Shown here in pieces: positions 22,867 to 31,004 of a stretch of DNA of 64,000 nucleotides (position 1 is the stretch's first letter; every line of letters begins with the position of its first letter). The notes under the pieces were generated by a model. The model searched no databases. It was not told the origin of the DNA and was given only the letters and a program-made list of their open reading frames with translations. This DNA comes from SIG701 sp045577175 (lineage in GTDB: Bacteria > Bacillota > Clostridia > Oscillospirales > CAG-272): assembly GCA_045577175.1 (NCBI GenBank), contig JAZNHT010000054.1, positions 1 to 64,000 on the forward strand. The letters are read 5' to 3'. A program made the translations under genes and the position numbers.

Positions 22867-23765
22867 TTATTTGCCTCCGTGATCGTGTCACGTCTCTGCC
22901 AGCGCGCGCTCGCACCTGCCGGAAGACACAGTCCGCTTTCCGTAACGGGCAGACCGAGCTCGCCTGTTGTAAGATCGCCGATAGATGCCTGCGGCATAAG
23001 CGTCATAAGCATATATCCCATCGAAGCCGGAGAGAGTCCCGTGGTATACGAATTGATGAGGAAGAACAAAGGCTTGTCCGTCAGAATCTGCGTAACGAGC
23101 GCGATGAGATCATACGCGCATTCCTCCAGTTTCCATACTTCCCCGTTCGGACCGCGCCCGTAGGACGGCGGATCCATAATAATGCCGTCGTAACGGTTGC
23201 CGCGGCGGATTTCACGCTCCACGAATTTGCGGCAATCGTCTACGATATAGCGCACAGGCGCATCACCAAGACCGGACAGACGCAGATTTTCCTTCGCCGC
23301 ATTTACCATGCCCTTGGACGCATCAACGTGGACAACGGCGGCACCCGCTTTGGCCGCAGCGGCAGTCGCACCGCCCGTATAGGCAAACAGATTCAAAACC
23401 TTCGGCTGATAGGACGGCTCCTTCTTGCGCGCAGTGCGCAGAATTTCGGAAAACCAATCCCAGTTGACCGCCTGCTCGGGGAAAAGACCCGTGTGTTTGA
23501 ATCCCATCGGACGGAGCTTGAACGTAAGATCACGATAAGAAATATTCCAATCCTCGGGCATTTTGGAAACAACCCAGCTACCGCCGCCGCTTTTGGAGCG
23601 TCGGTATACGCCGTGCGCTTTTTTCCAAAGCGGGTGTCTGCGCTGTGAGTGCCAGATCACCTGCGGATCGGGACGGACAAGGATATATTCGCCCCATCTT
23701 TCCAAACGCTCCCCATCGGAAGCGTCAAGCAGTTCATAATCGATCCAAGAGTCATTCTGAAACAT
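22863..23765 (-). CDS. class I SAM-dependent methyltransferase (RlmI-like, no PUA domain)
   Basis: A 300-residue methyltransferase resembling the catalytic part of RlmI/RlmK-type 23S rRNA cytosine-C5 methyltransferases. The SAM-binding motif VLNLFAYTGGATAAAAKAGA, then VHVDASKGMV and the catalytic-type IIMDPPSYGRGPNGEVW are clear. The N-terminus is a short beta domain that lacks a recognisable PUA domain. An ATG at 23765 has GGTGA 5 bases upstream; a GTG at 23774 overlapping the ruvC stop is the alternative. It sits between ruvC and ecfA1. The target nucleotide cannot be told. Confidence 0.85.
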   Translation of the reverse strand: MFQNDSWIDYELLDASDGERLERWGEYILVRPDPQVIWHSQRRHPLWKKAHGVYRRSKSGGGSWVVSKMPEDWNISYRDLTFKLRPMGFKHTGLFPEQAVNWDWFSEILRTARKKEPSYQPKVLNLFAYTGGATAAAAKAGAAVVHVDASKGMVNAAKENLRLSGLGDAPVRYIVDDCRKFVEREIRRGNRYDGIIMDPPSYGRGPNGEVWKLEECAYDLIALVTQILTDKPLFFLINSYTTGLSPASMGYMLMTLMPQASIGDLTTGELGLPVTESGLCLPAGASARWQRRDTITEANK

Positions 23766-23770
23766 AGATT

Positions 23771-24304
23771 TCACCGTTTTTGTTTGGAGATTCCGCCGAT
23801 TTTCGTCGGGCGGTTGAAGTATTGACCGATCGCGGATGCACCGGTGTGTCCGTGACAGATCGCAATAGCGAGAGCGTCGGCCGTGTCGTCGGGCTTCGGC
23901 GGCGCGCTCAGTCCGAGAAGCATCGTCACCATGGAGATGACCTGCTGCTTTTCCGCTTTTCCGTATCCGACAACCGCCTGCTTCACCTGCATGGGCGTGT
24001 ACTCGAAAACGGGGATGCCGTGCTTATTCGCACAGAGCAGGATGACACCGCGCGCTTCGGCAACAACGATACCTGTTGTGATATTGGAGGTGAAGAACAA
24101 TTCCTCCACGGCGATTGCGTCCGGCTTATATTTTTCGATGATCGCGGAGAGCTTGTCATATATTTGGGCAAGGCGGTCATCGACAGCCTCACCGGCTTTC
24201 GTCTGCACCGATCCGTACGCGACAGGCGTAAATCGTGAACCTGCGTACGAAAGCACGCCCCATCCTACGATGGCAAGCCCGGGATCTATCCCGAGAATCG
24301 TCAT
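23771..24304 (-). CDS. ruvC: Holliday junction resolvase RuvC
   Basis: Endonuclease that cleaves Holliday junctions, working with RuvAB. At 177 residues it is full length. Acidic catalytic residues are seen in ILGIDPGLAIVGWG (D7), VEELFF, and the C-terminal PDDTADALAIAICHGH. GGGAGG precedes the ATG. It is first in a nine-gene minus-strand operon and about 3.2 kb from ruvAB, which run in the opposite direction from a separate promoter, so the usual ruvCAB order is split. Confidence 0.96.
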   Translation of the reverse strand: MTILGIDPGLAIVGWGVLSYAGSRFTPVAYGSVQTKAGEAVDDRLAQIYDKLSAIIEKYKPDAIAVEELFFTSNITTGIVVAEARGVILLCANKHGIPVFEYTPMQVKQAVVGYGKAEKQQVISMVTMLLGLSAPPKPDDTADALAIAICHGHTGASAIGQYFNRPTKIGGISKQKR

Positions 24305-24356
24305 ACAAACCTCCCTGCACGGCTAAGTCAGTGCCGATAACATATCTAATCAGTTT

Positions 24357-24385
24357 ATTATACCACACTATTCTGCATAAGTCAA
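24357..24385 (-). promoter_or_regulatory. sigma-A promoter of the ruvC-clpE operon
   Basis: On the minus strand TTGACT (24380-24385) is followed after 17 bases by TATAAT (24357-24362). It lies back to back with the promoter at 24451. Confidence 0.8.
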
Positions 24386-24450
24386 AACCATTTCATGAAA
24401 TTCAGAATAATTTCACATAATATTTCTTTATTTTTCCTATCCGAATAGGA

Positions 24451-24479
24451 TTTACAAATGCTATAAGATATGTTATAAT
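24451..24479 (+). promoter_or_regulatory. sigma-A promoter of the DUF951-YfhO-ruvAB-radC operon
   Basis: TTTACA (24451-24456) and TATAAT (24474-24479) with a 17-base spacer. Downstream AAGGAGG precedes the first gene. Confidence 0.8.
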
Positions 24480-24517
24480 GTATACAGTATGTCAATTTTA
24501 CCCGTAAGGAGGCACAG

Positions 24518-24730
24518 ATGAACAATATCCCTGTCATTCGTGTCGGTGATACGCTTGAAATGAAAAAGCCGCACCCGTGCGGTTCGAAATTGTTTACGGT
24601 TCTGCGCATCGGCAGCGATATTCGTATCGAATGTCTCGGATGCCGACGGGATATGGTGCTCCCGCGGCTGAAAATTGAAAAGTCAATCAAAAAAATTATT
24701 TCCGCGGAGGAAAATCATGCAAAACGATAA
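24518..24730 (+). CDS. DUF951 family small protein
   Basis: A 70-residue protein of the DUF951 family, widespread in Bacillota and of unknown function. The core reads IRVGDTLEMKKPHPCG near the N-terminus, then IRIECLGCRRDMVLPR, with two or three cysteines (CG, CLGC) that might bind zinc. AAGGAGG lies upstream of the ATG. It overlaps the YfhO gene by 14 bases, so the two are translationally coupled. Confidence 0.88.
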   Translation: MNNIPVIRVGDTLEMKKPHPCGSKLFTVLRIGSDIRIECLGCRRDMVLPRLKIEKSIKKIISAEENHAKR

Positions 24731-27524
24731 TACGTTTCCCGAACACGAAATGAATCTTTTGCCCGATGAGGCACAAGCGGACACAGACAGTTTAGACAAT
24801 TCCGACACAAAAGATTCCGACACAAAAGACGAAGTCGTCTCCCATGCGGTGCCTTTCACGCGTAAAGAAAAGCTGCTCGCTGTGTGGAAGAAGTACGGCT
24901 ATCTTTTGCTCTGCTTCGGCATCCCTGCTGCGATTATGATCCTCATGCATTTCGCCATGAGGGTCTGGCCTTTCGGCGAAAGATCCGTGCTCGTTCTGGA
25001 TCTGAACGGACAGTACGTCTACTATTTCGAAGCACTGCGCAAGCTGATTTACGGCGAAGGCAGCTATCTGTACTCCTTCGGAAGATCGCTCGGCGGTGAG
25101 TTTCTCGGTATTTTTGCCTACTATCTTGCCAGCCCTCTCTCTTTCATCGTTGCACTCTTCCCGAAGAGCATGATTACGGAAGCAATCTTCACGATTCTCG
25201 TGCTGAAAACGGGGCTCAGCGGTCTGACATTCGGTATTTACATTCACAACACAAGAAAAAGAAACCCCATCCCCACCGTAATTTTCTCGGTGATGTACGC
25301 ACTTACAGCCTATGGCGTTGTGTATCAGCACAACACTATGTGGATGGACAACGTGATTCTTCTGCCTTTGATCCTTCTCGGTATTGAGCGGATGATTACG
25401 GACGGCAAGTACAAGCTGTTTGTCATTTCTCTTTCCATGGCGGTGCTCAGCAGCTATTACATCGGATACATGACGTGTATTTTTGTCGCCGTCTATTTCT
25501 TCTACGCCTATTTCAGCCGTACACCCGAGGAAAGAAATCCGCTCGGCGTACAGCATCATTTCGCAAAATCGTTCGGACGGATTGCCGTTTTCTCCGTGAT
25601 TGTTATCGCTATCTCGGCGATCATGATTCTGCCTGCCTACTACTCCCTTTCCTTCGGAAAATCCACATTCTCCGATCCTTCGTACACCATGGACACAAAA
25701 TTCGATCTGCTCGATCTTCTTTCCATGATGTTTGTCGGCTCGTATGACACGGTACGCCCGGAGGGACTTCCGCTTGTTTACTCCGGAATGCTGACATTTT
25801 TGCTCGTTCCTCTCTATTTCTTTGCACCGCACGTGAAGACACGGGAAAAAGTCGCAAGCGGCTTACTGATTCTGTTTTTTGTTCTCAGCTTCAATGCAAG
25901 CGTTCTTGATCTGATCTGGCACGGATTCCAGAAACCGAACTGGCTGAACTACCGCTACAGCTTCATGCTTTGCTTCATGCTCATTCTGTTTGCGTACAAA
26001 GCATTCGAAAAAATCCGCGAAATAGGATACCGTTATATCGTTGGATCGGTTGCCGCGATTTCCGTCCTTCTCCTTGTGCTTCAAAAGCTCGAATACGAAA
26101 ACCTCCGCGAATTTGCAAGTGTATGGGCGTCACTCTTATTCCTTGGCACATATCTGTGTATCCTCCGTGCCTCCGTAATGCGTGACCGAGAAACGAAACG
26201 CACCGCCTCTCTGGTTCTCGCCATTGTTGTCTCCCTGGAAGCCTTCTGTGCGGGATACCTTAATCTTACATTTCTGGATAACGACGTATATATTTCTGCA
26301 CGCACAACATATCGGGCGTTCATGGATCGTATACAGCCCGTTGTCGATCGGATTCAAGAGGACGATGACTCGTTCTACCGTATGGAGAAAACAGTTTTCA
26401 AAAAGGTCAACGACAATCTTACCCTCGGTATGCGCGGTCTCTCCAATTCCACATCGACACTCAATGCTGATGTAATTAGGCTTATGAACAGCTTCGGACT
26501 TGCATCCAAAGCCCATTGGACGAGATATGTCGGCGCAACACCCGTTCTTGATTCCCTTGTTAATCTCAAATATGTGATCGCGCCCAAAGATGAGATCATG
26601 TCTCCGCTGTACGAAGAACTTTTCACGCACAACGACGATCTTACGGCATACAAAAATCCATATGCACTTTCTATCGCATTCGGCGTGGATGAAACGCTGA
26701 CCGACTTTGATTTTTACGATGAAGCATATACAAATCCGTTTGAACGCATGAATGCGCTTCTTGGTGAGATGACCGGTGCAGAAGCTCCTCTTACCGTGTT
26801 CGAGCCTATTGATACGGAGGATTTTTCAGTGAAAGATTGCACTGTATCGCTTGTGGCGGGACACAAAAAATATGCCTCCAAAGACGGAAAGACCGGTCGC
26901 CTCTCCTACACGATCACTGCTCCGGAAGACGGGCTGATCTACCTGTACTTCCCGAGCACCTATCCGTGGGAGGTTGATCTCTATATTGACGGACGGCAGG
27001 ACGGCACCTTCTTCGGCAACGAAACACATGCCATCCGTTCGATCGGACCCTATGAAAAAGGCGACACGATCAAAATCGAGCTGTCATTGAAAAAAGACGT
27101 TACCTATATCTCCTCTACTTCCGCCTCGTTCTTCTACACACTCAACGAGGATGCGTACAAATCGGCAATGGAGATTCTCTCCCTGTCTCAGTTTGAAATT
27201 GAATCGTACACGGAGGATTCCTTCTACGGCACCGTCAACGTTGCCGACGGGCAGAATCTGATCTACACCTCGATCCCCTACGATGAGGGTTGGGTCGTCA
27301 AGGTTGACGGTAAGGAAGTTGAAAAAACGGAGCTGCTCGGTGCGCTCATGGGATTCAAGGCACCCGGTGCCGGTGAGTATACGCTTTCGATGGAATACAA
27401 ACCGGATTGCGTGAAATACGGTACAATTCTCACTGTCACCGGCATCACGGCTTTTGCGGCGATCTGGGCAGGCGAGGAGATTTTCCGCCGCAGAAAACAG
27501 AAAAAAGGAGCGGCAACAACATGA
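24717..27524 (+). CDS. YfhO-family multi-spanning membrane protein
   Basis: A 935-residue integral membrane protein of the YfhO family, which resembles GT-C glycosyltransferases and in some Bacillota is needed to add sugars to lipoteichoic or other lipid-linked acceptors. After a polar acidic N-terminus (1-45), about twelve to fourteen hydrophobic segments run to about residue 500, with the conserved loop VLDLNGQYVYYFEALRK and FGRSLGGEF early on. A large extracellular beta-rich domain follows, then a final membrane helix and the basic tail RRRKQKKG. The ATG at 24717 has GGAGG upstream. The acceptor is unknown. Its stop overlaps ruvA. Confidence 0.85.
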   Translation: MQNDNTFPEHEMNLLPDEAQADTDSLDNSDTKDSDTKDEVVSHAVPFTRKEKLLAVWKKYGYLLLCFGIPAAIMILMHFAMRVWPFGERSVLVLDLNGQYVYYFEALRKLIYGEGSYLYSFGRSLGGEFLGIFAYYLASPLSFIVALFPKSMITEAIFTILVLKTGLSGLTFGIYIHNTRKRNPIPTVIFSVMYALTAYGVVYQHNTMWMDNVILLPLILLGIERMITDGKYKLFVISLSMAVLSSYYIGYMTCIFVAVYFFYAYFSRTPEERNPLGVQHHFAKSFGRIAVFSVIVIAISAIMILPAYYSLSFGKSTFSDPSYTMDTKFDLLDLLSMMFVGSYDTVRPEGLPLVYSGMLTFLLVPLYFFAPHVKTREKVASGLLILFFVLSFNASVLDLIWHGFQKPNWLNYRYSFMLCFMLILFAYKAFEKIREIGYRYIVGSVAAISVLLLVLQKLEYENLREFASVWASLLFLGTYLCILRASVMRDRETKRTASLVLAIVVSLEAFCAGYLNLTFLDNDVYISARTTYRAFMDRIQPVVDRIQEDDDSFYRMEKTVFKKVNDNLTLGMRGLSNSTSTLNADVIRLMNSFGLASKAHWTRYVGATPVLDSLVNLKYVIAPKDEIMSPLYEELFTHNDDLTAYKNPYALSIAFGVDETLTDFDFYDEAYTNPFERMNALLGEMTGAEAPLTVFEPIDTEDFSVKDCTVSLVAGHKKYASKDGKTGRLSYTITAPEDGLIYLYFPSTYPWEVDLYIDGRQDGTFFGNETHAIRSIGPYEKGDTIKIELSLKKDVTYISSTSASFFYTLNEDAYKSAMEILSLSQFEIESYTEDSFYGTVNVADGQNLIYTSIPYDEGWVVKVDGKEVEKTELLGALMGFKAPGAGEYTLSMEYKPDCVKYGTILTVTGITAFAAIWAGEEIFRRRKQKKGAATT

Positions 27525-28141
27525 TATACTGCTTGACAGGTACGCTCATTCACACGGACGCACTTGCATCCGTCGCGGTAATTGACTGCGGCGGTGTCGG
27601 ATATAAGGTGAACGTAACCTCCAATACACTGACGAAACTCCCTCTTGCCGCCGACAAGCCGACAAATGTACGTCTTTACACGCATATGCAGGTGCGCGAG
27701 GACGGAATCGATCTGTTCGGCTTCTTTACGACGGAAGAGATGAATATGTTCAAACTTCTTCTCTCCGTTTCGGGCGTCGGACCGAAAGCGGCTGTGTCGA
27801 TTCTATCTTTGATGACACCCGAAAAGCTGTCCGTGGCGATCGCCGCAGAGGACGGAAAGGCGATTTCCAAAGCACCGAACGTCGGTGCAAAAACAGCGGC
27901 GCGCATCATTCTGGAACTGAAGGATAAGGTTGCAAAGGCGTATCCGCAGGCTGGCGCTTCACTGCCAACGGAATCCACGGAAACATCTCTCCCCACAGGC
28001 GGAAAGCTCGAGGATGCCAAAGCGGCGCTCCTTGTGCTCGGCTACGGAAAGCCGGAGATTACCAAGGCGCTCGCTTCTGTCGATACGGCGGCACCGCTTG
28101 AGGACATTATTCGTCGGGCACTCGCCGTACTGATGAAATAA
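27521..28141 (+). CDS. ruvA: Holliday junction DNA helicase subunit RuvA
   Basis: DNA-binding subunit that holds Holliday junctions and loads RuvB. The 206 residues have the N-terminal OB fold (GTLIHTDALASVAVIDCGGVGY), two helix-hairpin-helix motifs (LLSVSGVGPKAA and APNVGAKTAARIILEL) and the C-terminal RuvB-binding domain (DAKAALLVLGYGKPEI). The ATG at 27521 overlaps the YfhO stop (ATGA) and has AAGGAG upstream. It is followed by ruvB after 32 bases. Confidence 0.97.
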   Translation: MIYCLTGTLIHTDALASVAVIDCGGVGYKVNVTSNTLTKLPLAADKPTNVRLYTHMQVREDGIDLFGFFTTEEMNMFKLLLSVSGVGPKAAVSILSLMTPEKLSVAIAAEDGKAISKAPNVGAKTAARIILELKDKVAKAYPQAGASLPTESTETSLPTGGKLEDAKAALLVLGYGKPEITKALASVDTAAPLEDIIRRALAVLMK

Positions 28142-28173
28142 CGGCATAACTACTCCACAGAAAAGGAGCCCCC

Positions 28174-29250
28174 ATGGATACGGAATTTGATTTTGAAAAT
28201 CGGATTGTAACAACCGATTCTCTCACAGAGGACGGCGAGAACGAGCAGAGTCTCCGTCCGCACACGCTTTATGAGTACATCGGTCAGGCGAAATCCAAAG
28301 AAATTCTGAAAATCTATATTGATGCCGCAAAAATGCGCGGCGAATCTCTCGATCACGTACTTTTATACGGTCCGCCCGGTCTCGGCAAAACGACGCTTGC
28401 CGCCATTATCGCGGCTGAGCTCGGTGTAAACTTCCGCGTTACGTCCGGCCCCGCCATTGAAAAGCAGGGCGATCTTGCCGCGCTTCTCACGAATCTCGGC
28501 GACGGAGACGTGCTCTTTATTGATGAAATCCACCGCCTATCCCGCGCTGTCGAGGAGATTCTCTACTCGGCAATGGAGGACTATGCGCTGGACATTATCA
28601 TCGGCAAGGGACCGTCTGCGCGAAGCATCCGCGTACCTCTCCCAAAATTTACGCTGATCGGTGCCACAACACGCGCAGGACAGCTCACAACGCCGCTTCG
28701 CGACCGCTTCGGTGTACTTTTGAAGCTGGATCTCTATACAACCGAAGAACTCTCCTGCATTGTCCGTCGCAGTGCCGGAATCCTGAACGTAGAGATCACC
28801 GAGGACGGTGCGCTGGAGATTGCCTCGCGTTCCCGCGGTACGCCGCGAATCGCGAATCGTTTCCTGAAACGTGTGAGAGATTTTGCGCAGGTGCGCGGTG
28901 ACGGTCGTATCACGGAAGAAGCCGCGCGCTGCGCGCTTTCCATGCTGGAGGTGGACGAGCTCGGTCTTGACAATATCGACCGCAGGATGCTCCGAACGAT
29001 CATCGACATTTATCACGGCGGTCCCGTCGGGCTGGATACGCTTGCTGCTACGGTCGGCGAGGAGGCGATCACGCTGGAGGACGTATACGAGCCGTATCTG
29101 ATGCAGATCGGCTTTCTGAGCCGAACACCGCGCGGTCGGTGCGTAACGAAGCTCGGATACGATCATCTCGGAATCCCTTATTCCCTCCCCTTGGAAAAAC
29201 AGGACGGACAAATGCACTTTGAGGAGTCAGATCATGGCAAAAACGAATGA
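28174..29250 (+). CDS. ruvB: Holliday junction DNA helicase RuvB
   Basis: AAA+ motor that drives branch migration with RuvA. The 358 residues are full length: LRPHTLYEYIGQAKSKE, Walker A GPPGLGKTT, Walker B LFIDEIHRL, sensor 1 GATTRAGQL and LRDRFG arginine-finger region, and the C-terminal winged helix ending LMQIGFLSRTPRGR. AAGGAG lies upstream of the ATG. Its end overlaps the radC start by 17 bases. Confidence 0.98.
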   Translation: MDTEFDFENRIVTTDSLTEDGENEQSLRPHTLYEYIGQAKSKEILKIYIDAAKMRGESLDHVLLYGPPGLGKTTLAAIIAAELGVNFRVTSGPAIEKQGDLAALLTNLGDGDVLFIDEIHRLSRAVEEILYSAMEDYALDIIIGKGPSARSIRVPLPKFTLIGATTRAGQLTTPLRDRFGVLLKLDLYTTEELSCIVRRSAGILNVEITEDGALEIASRSRGTPRIANRFLKRVRDFAQVRGDGRITEEAARCALSMLEVDELGLDNIDRRMLRTIIDIYHGGPVGLDTLAATVGEEAITLEDVYEPYLMQIGFLSRTPRGRCVTKLGYDHLGIPYSLPLEKQDGQMHFEESDHGKNE

Positions 29251-29983
29251 CAGCAAATCGAAAGTTAACGTGCACGAAGGTCACCGCGAGCGTCTGCGTA
29301 CGCGATACAAGCGATGCGGATTTGACGATTTTGCGGAGCATGAGGTGCTTGAGCTGCTTCTCTTTTACTCCATTCCGCGTGCGGACACCAATCCGATTGC
29401 ACATAATCTTCTCAACCATTTCGGTTCTTTATATGCCGTAATGAACGCAAGCTACGATGCTTTATGCGAAGTGGAGGGCATAGGTCCCGCGAGTGCGGCA
29501 CTGATTCGAACAGTTGCGGATTCCGCCCGTGCCGCAAAGCTCAAGGAAATCGGCAATGAGCCTCTGCTTACCGCTGACAGGCTTCATCTGTACGCAACGG
29601 AGTGGTTCCTCGGTGCGGCACCGCACACAGCGGCACTGCTCATGCTGGACAAAAACCGCCGTGTTATCACGGTACGGAAGATTGCCGAGGACACGCTCCG
29701 CCTGCCTAATGAGTATCACGAAATACTTCTGCATCTTTGCAGGCAGATGGAAGCGAAATATGTCGTGCTGATGCACAATCACGTGGACGGAATCATGGAG
29801 CCGTCAGGCGAGGACATCATGCTTACGCGCGAGATTTTTACGTATCTCGCGGATTTCGGCATCACGCTTCTCGAACACGTAATCGTTCACGAGCTGGACT
29901 GCGTACAGTTTCTGGATCTCGCTATGCGCCGGGAGGTCTCAGGCTTCCCGCTTCGCGAAACAAAATTACCGCCGATGCGATAA
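29234..29983 (+). CDS. radC: RadC-family JAB-domain protein
   Basis: A 249-residue RadC-type protein with a helix-hairpin-helix region (CEVEGIGPASAALIRTV, about residues 75-92) and a C-terminal JAB/MPN metalloprotease-like domain. The metal motif is present as HNHVDG and SGEDIMLT, and differs from the usual HNHPSG. GAGGAG lies before the ATG at 29234. RadC is historically linked to DNA repair, but that role is now doubted and the true function is unknown. It ends the operon with a perfect bidirectional terminator. Confidence 0.88.
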   Translation: MAKTNDSKSKVNVHEGHRERLRTRYKRCGFDDFAEHEVLELLLFYSIPRADTNPIAHNLLNHFGSLYAVMNASYDALCEVEGIGPASAALIRTVADSARAAKLKEIGNEPLLTADRLHLYATEWFLGAAPHTAALLMLDKNRRVITVRKIAEDTLRLPNEYHEILLHLCRQMEAKYVVLMHNHVDGIMEPSGEDIMLTREIFTYLADFGITLLEHVIVHELDCVQFLDLAMRREVSGFPLRETKLPPMR

Positions 29984-30017
29984 AAAACAGCAGAGAGTTT
30001 TCGCTCTCTGCTGTTTT
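29984..30017. terminator. bidirectional terminator between radC and recR
   Basis: AAAACAGCAGAGAG and CTCTCTGCTGTTTT form a perfect 14-bp stem with a 6-base loop, A- and T-tracts on both sides. The genes are convergent. Confidence 0.9.
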
Positions 30018-30021
30018 CAGT

Positions 30022-30627
30022 TCAGTTCATATCGTATCTGCCCTCAAGGGCACGCTTCAGCGTGATCTCGTCTGTGTATTCGAGATCACCGCCGACGGGC
30101 ACGCCGTTCGCTATACGGCTGATTTTCACGCCGTACTGTGCAATCTGACGGGAGAGATACATCGCGGTAGCCTCGCCCTCAACGGTCGAGTTCGTCGCTA
30201 AAATCACCTCGCCGACACCGCCCTCCTCGATCCGCGCCATGAGCTCCTTGATCTTGATCTGATCGGGACCGATTCTGCGCATCGGGGAAATCGCTCCGTG
30301 CAAAACGTGATACACACCGCGATACCCGTGCATTTTTTCAATTGCGATCACAGCACGCGGATCCTCTACAACGCAGATAACGCTCTCGTCCCGTTCATCG
30401 GACTGACAGATTGAGCAAAGTGCCTCCGTACTGAGATTCTGACAGCGCTGACAAAGGCAGATGTCCGTTTTGGCGGCAATCATTGCATCGGCGAAATCAC
30501 GCACGTCCTCCTCGGAGAAATTCATCACGCAAAACGCCAGACGCACAGCCGTTTTTGCTCCGATACCGTCAAGGCGGCGGAATTTATCCGCAAGGCGCTT
30601 TATCGGCTCAATATATTCCGTCATCAT
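30022..30627 (-). CDS. recR: recombination mediator protein RecR
   Basis: Works with RecO and RecF to load RecA at gaps. It is 201 residues long. The helix-hairpin-helix RRLDGIGAKTAVRLAFCV, the zinc finger CQRCQNLSTEALCSIC, the Toprim domain (ICVVEDPRAVIAIEK) and C-terminal LEYTDEITLKRALEGR are complete. The ATG at 30627 overlaps the last base of the ybaB stop (TGATG), so the pair is coupled. It is the last gene of the dnaX operon. Confidence 0.97.
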   Translation of the reverse strand: MMTEYIEPIKRLADKFRRLDGIGAKTAVRLAFCVMNFSEEDVRDFADAMIAAKTDICLCQRCQNLSTEALCSICQSDERDESVICVVEDPRAVIAIEKMHGYRGVYHVLHGAISPMRRIGPDQIKIKELMARIEEGGVGEVILATNSTVEGEATAMYLSRQIAQYGVKISRIANGVPVGGDLEYTDEITLKRALEGRYDMN

Positions 30628-30983
30628 CAAAACAGACCGGGCATACCGGGAATGTTCATGGATCCGGTAACCTTGGACATCTCCTCGCTGTTTGTTTCGT
30701 TGACCTTCTTGATTGCCTCGTTTACACCGGCGACAAGAATATCGGACAGCGTTTCAATATCGTCGGGATCGACGATTTCGGGCTTGATGTCAATCGAACG
30801 GATTTCCATTTTGCCCGTGATCTTGACGGTAACAACGCCGCCGCCTGCGGACACTTCGTATTCGCGACCGTCAAGCTCCTCCTGGAGTGCCGCCATATCC
30901 TCCTGCATTTTCTGTGCCTGGCGGATCATGCCCTGCATATTCTGCGGACCGCCGCCCATTCCCTTGGGAAGTCTTGCTTTCAT
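30627..30983 (-). CDS. ybaB: YbaB/EbfC-family nucleoid-associated protein
   Basis: A 118-residue YbaB/EbfC family DNA-binding protein. A G/M-rich N-terminus (KGMGGGPQNMQGMIRQAQKMQ) leads into a coiled-coil helix and the sheet VSAGGGVVTVKITGKMEI, which are typical of the family. It forms dimers that bind DNA. The dnaX-ybaB-recR order is conserved. CGGAGG precedes the ATG. Confidence 0.95.
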   Translation of the reverse strand: MKARLPKGMGGGPQNMQGMIRQAQKMQEDMAALQEELDGREYEVSAGGGVVTVKITGKMEIRSIDIKPEIVDPDDIETLSDILVAGVNEAIKKVNETNSEEMSKVTGSMNIPGMPGLF

Positions 30984-31004
30984 ATTCGTTTCCTCCGAAC
31001 TTGA

